This document shows, in pieces, positions 43,120 to 52,422 of a stretch of DNA of 64,000 bases. Position 1 is the first letter of the stretch, and each line of letters opens with the position of its first letter. The notes beneath the pieces are model-generated. The model ran no database searches, had not been told where the DNA came from, and saw only the letters and a program-made list of their open reading frames with translations. Source of the DNA: CAVVEC01 sp963747105 (GTDB lineage Bacteria > Acidobacteriota > Terriglobia > Terriglobales > Acidobacteriaceae); NCBI GenBank assembly GCA_963747105.1, contig CAVVEC010000016.1, forward strand, positions 434,001 through 498,000, in the 5' to 3' direction. The position numbers and the translations under genes were made by a program.

Positions 43120-43776
43120 TTAGCGCAACACCGTAATAAGCACAGTTCTATCGGCCATCCAGATGCTATAGCCGCCCCGGCTTCCCACAGAATCGTAGAA
43201 GTAGGGACGCGAGATCGGGGTGGTGCCATTATCATCGAGCATGGTCATGATGTAGGTGCTGGACGACGATACAGCATAGAACCGTGTGCGGGCGGCCCAC
43301 CCAGGAAGGATTTAGTGGGCTTTGAAGACAACCACCTGAAAGTCCGCCTGTTGGAGATTGCCATTGCCATCCCTAAGGCCGACGATTAGCTTGCCAGTTT
43401 GCTTGCAATAGTGTCCGTCATCGTCGGTGTTCACGAACAAAGCGCCGTTGGGAAATCCGTTGTAGCCGGATACGGTTGCAACCGTCGTGTAACTGGTTCG
43501 AAGGAAACATACCCTGGCGATCTCAAGTTCGTAAAGACCGGTCGAGTTGTTGTAGTCAGTCGTGACGTTTGAGGTGCCTGACTGCTTGGTTCCATCGTAA
43601 GAAACGCTGGCAAACGCAATCGGAATCCCGCTACCGTTAGCCGCTGGCCGGTGGGCGCCCGTCTGGGACTGGCCTAGAGCATAAGGACTCCCTGCGGCCA
43701 TTAAGAGCACGGCCAGGAGCGCGGTTGAGAACATCAAAGAGGTTGATTTACGGCTTTTGAAGATGCTGATTCTCAT
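43120..43776 (-). CDS. Secreted protein, possibly interrupted by an in-frame TAA
   Basis: ATG 43776 with AAGGAGAA upstream and a signal peptide (STALLAVLLMAAGSPYALGQ). The frame stops at TAA 43312-43314 after FQVVVFKAH (154 residues). The same frame then stays open for 63 more codons of protein-like sequence (GWAARTRFYAVSSSSTYIMT; RPYFYDSVGSRGGYSIWMAD) to TAA 43120, directly before a terminator. Either a nonsense mutation or stop read-through. It has an Ig-like beta pattern and cysteines in the mature part. Element C lies 37 bases upstream. Confidence 0.6.
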
Positions 43777-43812
43777 TGTTCTTCTCCTTTGATTTGAGTT
43801 TTGGGTCCGCAA

Positions 43813-43859
43813 ATTGCGGCTCTATCTGGAAAAGCGGGAAGTGCAAGGAGAATGCCGCA
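43813..43859. promoter_or_regulatory. 47-bp upstream element, copy C
   Basis: ATTGCGGC, core CTATCTGGAAAAGCGGGAAG, and TGCCGCA. It sits between the secreted-protein gene (start 43776) and the ECF sigma gene (start 43924), so it could serve either. Confidence 0.75.
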
Positions 43860-43923
43860 GAGGCGCAGCAATCTGTGGTACCCTTTTGCGCAATAGGGCT
43901 CGTCGCGAACCACAGGGGGTTCC

Positions 43924-44508
43924 ATGGGCACGTTTCAAGCTGGCGACATCACCCAACTGCTCCGCGCCTGGGGAGAAGGGGATGAGCATGCGCTGGAACA
44001 GCTGACCGCTCTCGTCTATGGCGAATTACGCAAGGCGGCCAAGCGCCACATGGCCCGGGAGAGAGATGGGCACACCCTTCAAACCACAGCTCTGATCAAC
44101 GAGGTCTACCTGCGATTAGTGAATCTCGACGACGTAAGCTGGCAGGACCGGGCCCACTTTTTCGCCATCTGTGCGCGGTTGATGCGTCGCATTCTCACCG
44201 ATTATGCCCGCTCGCGGAGCTATCTCAAGCGCGGCGGGGACGCCCGCCGGGTCACTCTGGATGAAGCCCTGATGGTGTCGGCCGATCCTGCTTTAGACCT
44301 TGTGGCTTTGGAAGGGGCATTGAACAAACTTGGCGCGGTGGACCCCAGGAAAAGCAGCGTGGTGGAATTGCGCTTCTTCGGCGGGCTCTCGGTCAAGGAG
44401 ACTGCGGCGGTACTGAAGGTTTCTACCGACACGGTGACGCGGGACTGGAATCTGGCGAAAGCCTGGCTGTTACGAGAGATGGATGGGGAACAGCGCGATG
44501 GATTCTGA
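43924..44508 (+). CDS. ECF sigma factor, TIGR02999 type
   Basis: 194 residues. Region 2: GDITQLLRAWGEGDEHALEQ, HTLQTTALINEVYLRLV, WQDRAHFFAICARLMRRILT. Region 4: SSVVELRFFGGLSVKETAAV and LKVSTDTVTRDWNLAKAWLL. This is the Acidobacteria/Planctomycetes TIGR02999 pattern, usually paired with a Ser/Thr kinase. The kinase gene overlaps its end by 11 bases. It lacks an anti-sigma partner, so phosphorylation by the kinase is the likely control. Confidence 0.9.
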   Translation: MGTFQAGDITQLLRAWGEGDEHALEQLTALVYGELRKAAKRHMARERDGHTLQTTALINEVYLRLVNLDDVSWQDRAHFFAICARLMRRILTDYARSRSYLKRGGDARRVTLDEALMVSADPALDLVALEGALNKLGAVDPRKSSVVELRFFGGLSVKETAAVLKVSTDTVTRDWNLAKAWLLREMDGEQRDGF

Positions 44509-47500
44509 GCGGTGGCAGAATGTCGAGCGCTTGTATCACGCGGCCATGGAGTGCGAGGAAAGCCAGCGGGCCGCGTTCCTGACCGGCGCCTGTGGCGGCG
44601 ACGACGCTTTGCGCCGGGAGGTGGAATCGCTGGTTTCCTGCGGAGGCCGAAGCGGGAGATTCATCGAGGGATCAGCCCTGGAAGTGGTCGCGCAGGTTTT
44701 GGCCGCGGATGAAGGCGACGGGTATGATCCGGCCGCCGACGAAGACCGGATCGTCAGAGAAATGATCGGGAAGAGAATCTCCCAATACCGGATTGTTGAG
44801 CAACTGGGCAGGGGCGGCATGGGCGAGGTGTACCGGGCCGTCCGGGCCGATGGGCACTATCAAAAGCAAGTCGCCATCAAGCTGGTTCGGGCAGGCCGGG
44901 ACTCAGGTTCCGTCATTGGTCGCTTCAAGAATGAGCGTCAGATTCTGGCTAGCCTCGATCATCTCAATATCTCTCGCCTGCTCGATGGCGGAGCCACGGA
45001 AGAGGGTGTGCCGTATTTTGTTATGGAGTTAGTCGAAGGCCAGCCCATCGACGAGTACTGCGATGCCCACAGACTGGCAATTTCCGCGCGCCTGAAAATC
45101 TTTTTGCAGGTGTGTTCGGCCTTGCAGTATGCACATCAGCATCACATCATCCATCGTGACATCAAGCCCTCCAACATCCTGGTAAGCGAAGAGGGTGTGC
45201 CGAAGTTATTGGATTTTGGCATCGCCAAGATTCTGGCCAGTGAGGCCTTGCCCAGAGTAGGTGGAGCAGTTGAACTGACGCAGACGTTTCGGGTATTTAC
45301 CCTGAAATATGCGAGTCCGGAACAAATCAAGGGTGAGCCCATCACGGCTGCCAGCGACGGTTACTCGCTGGGGGTGCTGCTTTACGAACTGCTGACGGGA
45401 CATCGGCCGTACCGGCTCAAGACGCGCACGCCAGCGGAGATTGAGCAAGCGATCTGCGAAGAAGAACCTCTGAAGCCGAGCACGGTGGTCACACGGGCGG
45501 AAGAACAGACCCTGGCCGATGGAACGACCACTACGATTACGCCGGAAGAGATCAGCCAGGCGCGGGACAGCGACCCGCAGCAGATGCACAGCCGTTTGTT
45601 GGGAGACTTAGATGCGATCGTGATGATGGCGCTGCGGAAAGAGCCCCATCGGCGATATGCTTCCGTGGACGATTTCTCGGAAGACATCCGCAGGCACCTG
45701 GAAGGTCTGCCCATCACGGCCCGGCCCAGCACCATCGTGTATCGAGGAACGAAGTTCGTACGCCGGCACAAGGAGTTGGCAGTGGGCACGCTGATTCTTC
45801 TTGTGCTGCTTGGTGGTTTGGCGATTGTCGCAATGAGGATCGGCCTCTGGCAGCAATGGTATGCCAGCAAACCAAAGTTGGATCAGCAGAAAGACACGAT
45901 CTTGCTCGCAGACTTCGCGAACTACACAGGCGACAGCGTGTTTGATTCTGCGCTGAGACAAGGGCTTGCGGCCGACTTGGGACAGTCGCCGTTTCTTAAC
46001 ATCCTTCCCGATCGTGCGATCACCCGGCAACTGGAGAATATGGGCCTCCCCCGCGAAACCCGCCTGACGACTGAAGTAGCACGAGAAGCCTGTCGCCGAG
46101 AAAAAGGCAAAGCCATGTTATTAGGTTCCATTTCCAGCATTGGCAGCCGCTACGCGATCACTCTCAAGGCAGTGGATTGCGGAAGCGAGGAGACACTGGA
46201 CGCGGAACAGGCAGAGGCGGAACGTCGAGAGGACGTGTTGAGGAAACTCCATGAGATGGCAAGCAACATGCGACGCAAGCTGGGAGAGTCGCCAGACTCT
46301 GTGCAGAAATATGACACCCCGCTGCAACAAGCCACGACGCCCTCCCTTGAAGCCCTGCAAGCATACAGCAAAGCCGGCAAGACTTGGCTGTCTCATGGGG
46401 AGGCGGAGGCCGTGCCGCTCTTCAAGCAGGCCTTGGAAATAGACCCGACTTTCGCTGTTGCCTGGGCCGACTTGGGAATCACCTACTTCAATCTCGGAGA
46501 AGCCGGGCTGAGCGCAGAATATGGGAAGAGGGCGTATGAACTTCGACAGCGAGTGACAGAGAAGGAAAGGTTTTACATTGATTCGAATTACTACATGAAT
46601 GTGACCGGCGAACTCGAAAAGGCGGCAGCAGTATTCAAGGAATGGAAGCAGGTATATCCACGGGAATTGGGTCCCTACATCAACTATGGCTCTGTTGCTT
46701 CGAAGCTGGGGTGGCTGGAAGAAGCGCTGGCCAACGACCGAGGAGCGCTTCAGTTGCGGAAAGACTCCTTCTTTGCCTACCGAGCGCTGTCTGACGACTA
46801 CCTAAATTTGAATCGCCTGGATGATGCCAAGGACATTCTGGACGGGGCGCGAGCCCATAAAGAAATGGATTTGCCTCTGTTGCCGTATTTCTACCGGTTG
46901 GCATTCTTGCGGGAAGATGCAAAGGAAAAGGAACGCTGTCTCTCTGCAGCCACCGCATCAGGCCAACCTTTGATTGAATCTGCGCTGCTTTCCAGCCAGG
47001 CTGACACAGAAGCTTTCCAGGGGCACCTCAAGAAAGCGCGGGAATTGTCACGGGGGGCGATTGCTGCGGCCCTCCTTGCCGAAGAAAAGGAAGGCGCAGC
47101 GAACTGGCAGGTGACGCAGGCTTTGCGCGAGGCGGAGTTCGGCAATACCTCGCAAGCAAGGCAAGACGCCAAAGCCGCCCTTGCCCTAGTCAAGTCCAAG
47201 AACATTCAAGTTGCCGCAGCCTTGGCGTTTGCTCGCACCGGTGACTTGGCCACGGCACAAGCAATGGCGGCCGATCTTCAAGAGCGTTTTCCGACCGATA
47301 CTTTGCTCACCAAATACTGGCTACCTAGCATCCGGGCTGCGATTGCGATCTCACGGAAAAATGCTGACCAGGCGATCGGCTACCTGCAAGCAGCCTCGCC
47401 CTATGAATTAGGAGAAGGAAGGCCGCCGTTTTCTTCTGGGGGGACTTTGTATCCCGCGTATCTACGCGGCCAGGCGTATCTCGAAACAAAGCAGTGGCAG

Positions 47501-47725
47501 GCAGCTGCGGGAGAATTTCGAAAAATACTCGAACACCGCGGGCTGGTTTGGAACTTCCCGCTGGGCGCCCTAGCCAATCTCCAACTGGGACGAGCCTACG
47601 CCGCCTCCGATGATCTAGTGGCAGCCCGCCTTTTCTATCAAGCTTTTCTGACCCGCTGGCACGACTCCGACCCCGACGTTCCCATTCTCCGTCAGGCTAA
47701 AGCTGAATATGCCAAACTCCAGTAA
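44498..47725 (+). CDS. Membrane Ser/Thr protein kinase with TPR sensor
   Basis: ATG 44498 (1,075 residues; an in-frame start at 44483 is possible). N-terminal RLYHAAMECEESQRAAFLTG is the sigma-linked module. Kinase at about 93-385: LGRGGMGEVY (P-loop), QVAIKLV, HRDIKPSNIL, DFGIAK, APE variant ASPEQIKG. One transmembrane helix, LILLVLLGGLAIVAMRI, near residue 428. The extracytoplasmic part has CsgG-like and TPR repeats (AVAWADLGITYFNLGEAGLS). It ends DPDVPILRQAKAEYAKLQ. It probably phosphorylates and controls the ECF sigma factor upstream. Confidence 0.9.
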   Translation: MDSERWQNVERLYHAAMECEESQRAAFLTGACGGDDALRREVESLVSCGGRSGRFIEGSALEVVAQVLAADEGDGYDPAADEDRIVREMIGKRISQYRIVEQLGRGGMGEVYRAVRADGHYQKQVAIKLVRAGRDSGSVIGRFKNERQILASLDHLNISRLLDGGATEEGVPYFVMELVEGQPIDEYCDAHRLAISARLKIFLQVCSALQYAHQHHIIHRDIKPSNILVSEEGVPKLLDFGIAKILASEALPRVGGAVELTQTFRVFTLKYASPEQIKGEPITAASDGYSLGVLLYELLTGHRPYRLKTRTPAEIEQAICEEEPLKPSTVVTRAEEQTLADGTTTTITPEEISQARDSDPQQMHSRLLGDLDAIVMMALRKEPHRRYASVDDFSEDIRRHLEGLPITARPSTIVYRGTKFVRRHKELAVGTLILLVLLGGLAIVAMRIGLWQQWYASKPKLDQQKDTILLADFANYTGDSVFDSALRQGLAADLGQSPFLNILPDRAITRQLENMGLPRETRLTTEVAREACRREKGKAMLLGSISSIGSRYAITLKAVDCGSEETLDAEQAEAERREDVLRKLHEMASNMRRKLGESPDSVQKYDTPLQQATTPSLEALQAYSKAGKTWLSHGEAEAVPLFKQALEIDPTFAVAWADLGITYFNLGEAGLSAEYGKRAYELRQRVTEKERFYIDSNYYMNVTGELEKAAAVFKEWKQVYPRELGPYINYGSVASKLGWLEEALANDRGALQLRKDSFFAYRALSDDYLNLNRLDDAKDILDGARAHKEMDLPLLPYFYRLAFLREDAKEKERCLSAATASGQPLIESALLSSQADTEAFQGHLKKARELSRGAIAAALLAEEKEGAANWQVTQALREAEFGNTSQARQDAKAALALVKSKNIQVAAALAFARTGDLATAQAMAADLQERFPTDTLLTKYWLPSIRAAIAISRKNADQAIGYLQAASPYELGEGRPPFSSGGTLYPAYLRGQAYLETKQWQAAAGEFRKILEHRGLVWNFPLGALANLQLGRAYAASDDLVAARLFYQAFLTRWHDSDPDVPILRQAKAEYAKLQ

Positions 47726-47958
47726 CAGCGACTATCGAAGCCATTGGCGATCCGCATCGCTGGGGACACAGCCCACCAGGACTGCTACGATGGCAAGCCG
47801 CTGTTAGCCAATTTGTAATACGCCGCGATCGGTCAACTACCGTAGGCCTCCTCCGCCGCTATCCCAGCATACCTTTCTGTACGAACGGAAACTGTCGCGC
47901 AGGCGGCCAGAAACAGAGATGGAAGAGGCCCGGAGCTGTGTTGCAGAATGTTTCAGTG

Positions 47959-48294
47959 TCATGCGGCGCGCCTACGAGCGCCTCTTCGCAAATCTAGGTG
48001 GCGCGTCACAATGTTGCAAACGAAACCGCACTCGGAGCCGCCATGGTGCTTTTTGTTGCCACCCTTGCGCAACTCTACCACGACTTTGATCTCAATTTCT
48101 TTGTCGAGCATTTTGGACGCGTCTTTAATTTCCTCGGGATCCACCCCCCGCTTGAGATCGTTATCAACCATCTTCTGAATGATCTCTTCCACCTTCTTAT
48201 TCGTTCGTTCTCGCAACTGCGCCATCGCTTCTTCAATTTTCGCGCGAGTCAAGCCTGGCGTGAGCTTCGTATCGTTTTTTGAACTTGGCTTCAT
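47959..48294 (-). CDS. Small protein of unknown function, promoter cut off by IS
   Basis: ATG 48294 is chosen because AGGAGG lies six bases upstream. 111 residues: MKPSSKNDTKLTPGLTRAKI, NKKVEEIIQKMVDNDLKRGV, then a KVVVELRKGGNKKHHGGSEC tail. Helical and charged, no signal peptide. The insertion sequence ends 36 bases upstream of the ATG, separating the gene from element D. The last 20 residues are less protein-like. Confidence 0.55.
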   Translation of the reverse strand: MKPSSKNDTKLTPGLTRAKIEEAMAQLRERTNKKVEEIIQKMVDNDLKRGVDPEEIKDASKMLDKEIEIKVVVELRKGGNKKHHGGSECGFVCNIVTRHLDLRRGARRRAA

Positions 48295-48333
48295 AGACAT
48301 CCTCCTATTTGGAATTGTGTGATCATACCCCTT

Positions 48334-49619
48334 AGCAGGCTGCTGAAAAATTGATGTGCAGCGGTTTTTCTTTCTTTTGCTCATCGTTGATGATATCGAA
48401 GGGTTCGATTTCCGGTGTTTTTGTGACTGCTGCTTCTAAACTCGATGCTACGCGAGACACACGTCGACCCTGACTTACAGCGCCGGAACTGCGGCCGACA
48501 AGTTTCGCATGCGCACCAGATTGTAGGCTGCGCAAGCGAAGGTAAAGATCCAGTCCACTTTGCAGACCCCGCGATGGCGCACTTTGCGCATCAGCGCAAT
48601 CGTCTTCAACCAGCCAAAGCATTCTTCGATCCGTTTCCTCTTTCTTTGGCTGATAGCATAGCCAAGGTGCCGTGTGGTGCGGCCATCAATCGCGCTCCCG
48701 CCTGGCCGCGCGTGGTTCTGCGCGACGTGGGGCGTTACCCCCAGATTCCGGCACTCGGCCACAAACCCGCGCGTGTCAAACCCTTTGTCGCCGCCCACGG
48801 TCACCGGCTTCGTTCCCGGAATCTGTTCCAGCATCACCAGGGCCGCGTCGCGTTCTGCCGTTCCGTTGGCCTGGAAGACTTCCGCCTCCATGATCAGTCC
48901 GTTGCGGTTCTCCACCAACAGGTTCCCGCTGTAACTCAACTTGGACTCCTTGCCCCCGCTTTTGCGCGCCAGCAGAGCCTCGGAATCGCTCTTCGATGCA
49001 TGCGTCTCATTCGACCTCTGCTCGCCGCGAAAGTTCACAGTGGGATTACCCGGATCATCCGGCGGCTCTTGCTTCCCCTCCTTGGGCTGAAAACTCTTGG
49101 CGCTCGCCCAGGCTTCCAGCAGCGTGCCGTCGACCGTGAAATGCTCGTCGGAGGTCAAACCCTTCGCCCGCGCTTGCTCCACCACACACGCCAGAAACTC
49201 TTTCGCTACGTCGGCCTCCAACAAGCGGTCGCGATTCTTGGTGAACACAGTCGGGTCCCAGACGTCGTCATCCGCATTCAGCCCCACGAACCAGCGGAAC
49301 AGCAGGTTGTAGTCCATCTCTTCCATCAGCAAACGCTCGCTGCGGATCGAGTACAGCATTTGCAGCATCTGCGCTCGCAACAGCTTCTCGGGCGCAATCG
49401 ACGGACGGCCGACGCGAGCGTACATCGTGTCGAACCGCCGCGAGAGCTGAGTGAGTACCCCGTCCACCGTCGCCCGGATCGCGCGCAGGGGATGATCCTT
49501 GCGAACGCGCATCTCGGGAGACAAGTAACTGAACATATGATTCTGCTGCTGATCGTCTCCGCGCATGCCTTCTCGTACCATAGTCGGCTGTGGATTAGGA
49601 GTAGTTTTTCAGCAGCCTG
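48334..49619 (-). mobile_element. IS5-family insertion sequence
   Basis: 1,286 bases with perfect 15-base terminal inverted repeats, CAGGCTGCTGAAAAA at 48334 and TTTTTCAGCAGCCTG at 49605. A 4-base target duplication TTAG flanks it (48330-48333 and 49620-49623), matching the YTAR target of IS5-group elements. One intact transposase gene, so possibly active and recent. Confidence 0.92.
48475..49581 (-). CDS. IS5-family transposase
   Basis: 368 residues, intact. MFSYLSPEMRVRKDHPLRAI is the N-terminal domain. FTVDGTLLEAWASAKSF has the first catalytic Asp, GGDKGFDTRGFVAECRNLGV the second, and IEECFGWLKTIALMRKVRHR the Glu. Lys/Arg-rich (GYAISQRKRKRIEE) near the end. Catalyses cut-and-paste transposition of the surrounding IS. 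Confidence 0.92.
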   Translation of the reverse strand: MVREGMRGDDQQQNHMFSYLSPEMRVRKDHPLRAIRATVDGVLTQLSRRFDTMYARVGRPSIAPEKLLRAQMLQMLYSIRSERLLMEEMDYNLLFRWFVGLNADDDVWDPTVFTKNRDRLLEADVAKEFLACVVEQARAKGLTSDEHFTVDGTLLEAWASAKSFQPKEGKQEPPDDPGNPTVNFRGEQRSNETHASKSDSEALLARKSGGKESKLSYSGNLLVENRNGLIMEAEVFQANGTAERDAALVMLEQIPGTKPVTVGGDKGFDTRGFVAECRNLGVTPHVAQNHARPGGSAIDGRTTRHLGYAISQRKRKRIEECFGWLKTIALMRKVRHRGVCKVDWIFTFACAAYNLVRMRNLSAAVPAL

Positions 49620-49702
49620 TTAGGAATCTATTTGCACCAAACAGGTGGAGATTGATGGGGCGTCTCCGCTGTTTGCCCTTCGCACTTACCCTTGCTCCGC
49701 AA

Positions 49703-49749
49703 ATTGCGGCTCTATCTTGAATAGCGGGAAGTACGAGCGAAATGCCGCA
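49703..49749. promoter_or_regulatory. 47-bp upstream element, copy D, cut from its gene by the IS
   Basis: ATTGCGGC, core CTATCTTGAATAGCGGGAAG, then ATGCCGCA. Without the IS it would lie about 120 bases upstream of ATG 48294, like the other copies relative to their genes. Confidence 0.7.
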
Positions 49750-49756
49750 GGGCGGG

Positions 49757-49985
49757 CAGAATATTTCTTGGTCAGGGGCTGGCCACCACGGACCTGACGA
49801 ACCGAAACGGCGCGCGTCATGACGCTCCTCCTGCTCAATCTGTGCTTGCAAGAACCCCAGGGAAGTAGTACGGGTCGAAATGGCCTCAGAAGCCAGAGCC
49901 TATGAACGTCAACAGAGATTGGCTAGGAAGAGGCGTTTCCCACATCCGGCGGGAAATGCTACGCCCAAGGGGAGTCATTGTCAAG
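49757..49985. repeat. Long dispersed repeat, copy 2
   Basis: Matches 42046-42265 over about 220 bases with small changes. Shared blocks include GACGCTCCTCCTGCT, CAACAGAGATTGGCTAGGAA and TCCCACATC. Confidence 0.7.
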
Positions 49986-51030
49986 GCGTGATCTGCTTCA
50001 CGGGCGATGCAGGACTTGGTGGAGGTTTTGTTACAAGCTCTTAGCGCGGGATTTTCCGAATTTCCACGGAGGCTAAACAAGGCTCGGGAAGCTGGTTTTG
50101 GCCCTCACGGTGTACAATGTTGGCGGCTCGGGGCCAACGCGAAAATCCCAGTCACCGTTTGGGAGAGAGTTTCCGTGACGGAAGAGCCAGTTCTGCTCAG
50201 CCCCAGGGAGCAGCGAATTGCCGAATTACTACAATCTTCTACATGATCCGCTCGGCCCACTGCACCGAAGCGGCTATCATGGCGTCCGTGCGTGGCCCGG
50301 TTTATAGCTTGTCCAGTGGCACGGTGGTGAACTTTTCTGGTTCCGGCCTTACGCGCCATTTTTTTGGGGGTGCAAGGCCGACGGTTCCATCCCACAACTC
50401 ATAGTGCAGCCAACCGGAACGTCGGTGCGGCTCAGCATTCGCACAGGTTTGCCACGCTTTGCCATCATGGATTTGGTAGCAGATTTGTTTCGGACTCTTC
50501 ACTTTACTACACACAATCGGGAGACCGACCGAACAGTATACCCCCCTAGCCGAAATCCCGGGAACGAGTTCAGCTTCATAGGGCTTTTGGGTTGCAATAG
50601 AGGCGGCTGGAAATGACGTGGTCGGCAAATCGGCTGGGCTCGAGAATGGTGAGAGTGAGAGCGGTTGACAGATTGAATCAGCAGCCGGCGCAATTCGGCG
50701 CTTGAATCAACCGACAATTGAGAATCCACTGCGTTACACAAGCCCGACTTATCAGGTCTGATTTCGGTTGGCTCCCAACCTCAGGAGGGCCTGCGCGTGC
50801 GAAGAGCCTCCGAAGCCAATAAACTCAAACGGCGGCTGTGGAAATCAACGACTTTCACCGGGAATCTATCTGTCAAAAGCTTTCAGCCTCGTGTACCTCA
50901 CACGGCTAACGACCGGATCTTCTCGATCCGGCCGTTCTTCCGTTCCTCCAATGGGCGTCGCAAAGCTAAGACGTGCCCCTCAATCAAGTGAGACCATCCG
51001 CTTGCTGGCATTCGACCTAACCGATAAGGC
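49986..51030. other. Region without a confident gene, containing relics
   Basis: No credible full-length gene. A frame at 50007-50246 ends SPREQRIAELLQSST, like the end of a LuxR-type helix, but lacks a domain. 50546-50662 repeats part of the DUF669-like gene. Several short overlapping frames appear shadow-like. Confidence 0.5.
50546..50662 (-). pseudogene. Relic of the DUF669-like gene
   Basis: About 117 bases match 38336-38455, e.g. GGTTGCAATAGAGGCGGCTG, GGAAATGACGTGGTCGGCAA versus ...CATGGTCGGCAA, and GGGCTCGAGAATGGTGAGAG. On the minus strand it encodes SRFADHVISSRLYCNPKALW. The rest of the module is absent, so an earlier copy was lost here. Confidence 0.75.
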
Positions 51031-52240
51031 CTAACGGGTTGGTATTGCCAGATAAGCGTGGATGTAACCAGTGTTCGGGTCGAGTGCGACCCCGTCGATT
51101 TCACCGCTGGAATTGACCTTGCAGGCAGTCTCCAAAAAGAGAGGGGTACTTCCGGCGATGACTGTTGAGATCGACGAGTTTTCCGTTTTGGCGCACGAAT
51201 GCGCGAACGACACTAAAGTCCGCGTTCGCCGAAGCACCGACGATCTGCCCCTGGTCGTTAATGCCGATCGCGATACTCCAGAAGTCGTTGTCGACTGTAC
51301 CCAGGTCATGCATTTTTTTGGTTTCCGGAGTCCATAAAAACGCGTGCGATGTCGAGTCGCCGGACACATCCGAGCCACCGACCACTTTACCGCGATTATT
51401 GATGTCTTCAGCAAAGTTGTTGAACGCTCCGCCCAGAGTGCCGAGGTCGGTGGCTATCCCGTTTTGCCACAGCAAAGCATGAACGGGCTGGAAGTTATAG
51501 AGAAAAATCGCGTTGAACGCAGCGCAGCTTCCCGAAGCGCCGACCACCTGGCCCCAGTCGTTGATCGAAGACGCCACGCCTTCCGCGTCGCTCCCCGTCG
51601 GAAGTGGCAGGGTCCAGTCTTCGAACCAGATAACAGGCTTGAACTGATAGATCTGTGGCGAAGGGCAACCCGGATCCTTCTTCCTGTTTTCCGCGTAGCC
51701 GACGATCGCGCCCCAGCCGTTGATCTGATTGGCGACCCCGTTCACGCCTCCCAACGTTTTGAGCGGAACCATCTTGCCTTCCTTCCAGATGAACGGGACA
51801 CACGGCGTGGGCGAAGAGGAATAGCCCATAAATTGAAAGCCGCAGAAGTCCTCCGTCGTCGAAAGACCCCTTGCAGTATCTTCTGCCTCCCCAACTGCAT
51901 GGCCTCGTTCGTTCACGCCAAACGCCATGCTGTTGCCGCCAAGGCCGGGGTTTCCGATGTCGATCATCTCTCCGCCACGCCATAGAACGGCGTGCAGGGC
52001 CGCACCGACATCGGCGCCCCCGCTCACCCAACCGCTGTTCGAGATCACGAACGGCTGGCCAGGCTGGTTAACATTTGTCCCAACAACTCCGAGATCGTGG
52101 ATCGTGTAACGCGTATAGCGAGCAGAATTTGGTGTCTGTTCCTGCGTTGCTGAGAGTTCTTGCCCGACCAGCCGTACTGGCATCGCGAGGATGGCCAGTA
52201 AGCCGGCAACACAAATGGAATTTACTGACAGAGCTTTCAT
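51031..52240 (-). CDS. Secreted HAF-repeat-like protein (one frameshift near the end)
   Basis: ATG 52240 with AAGGAGGA upstream and a signal peptide (MKALSVNSICVAGLLAILAM...VGQ). Repeats of HAF type: GVNERGHAVGEAEDTARGLS, HALLWQNGIATDLGTLGGAF, INDQGQIVGASANADFSVVR. As read the frame ends at 51101. A one-base change near 51160 gives the more family-like end LVDLN...VIAGSTPLF, EIDGVALDPNTGYIHAYLAI, stop 51031. About 403 residues. Divergent from the second ECF gene. Confidence 0.7.
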
Positions 52241-52280
52241 ATTGTCCTCCTTATTCGGAACTTGCCTCTCAAATGCCTTG

Positions 52281-52314
52281 CATCCAGTAAGACGGGAAAT
52301 GGAGGTCAAAACCG
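52281..52314. promoter_or_regulatory. Possible diverged copy (E) of the upstream element
   Basis: CCAGTAAGACGGGAAATGGA followed by GGTCAAAACCG resembles the right half of copies A-D (AGCGGGAAATGCGGGGAAAA). It lies 40 bases upstream of the HAF gene start. The left half is not conserved, so this is tentative. Confidence 0.35.
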
Positions 52315-52422
52315 TCACGGGTGAAATCACAAGTTCGTGAATAGTGACTGCTGCTGGGAGAGGAGAGAATTGTGGGTTCTGGCCAACACCGGGTGTAAAG
52401 TATTGAAATTAGGGAGGCTCAG

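Noticed and set aside
48445..49623. 392-residue plus-strand frame over the IS
   Set aside because: It is the antisense shadow of the transposase, which carries clear DDE motifs.
50007..50246. Frame ending in a LuxR-like helix (SPREQRIAELLQ)
   Set aside because: There is only half a helix-turn-helix, and the upstream part is not protein-like. Too weak for a gene call.
50302..50628. 108-residue minus frame
   Set aside because: Its N-terminal part is an off-frame reading of the DUF669 relic. The rest has no family match that I recognise.
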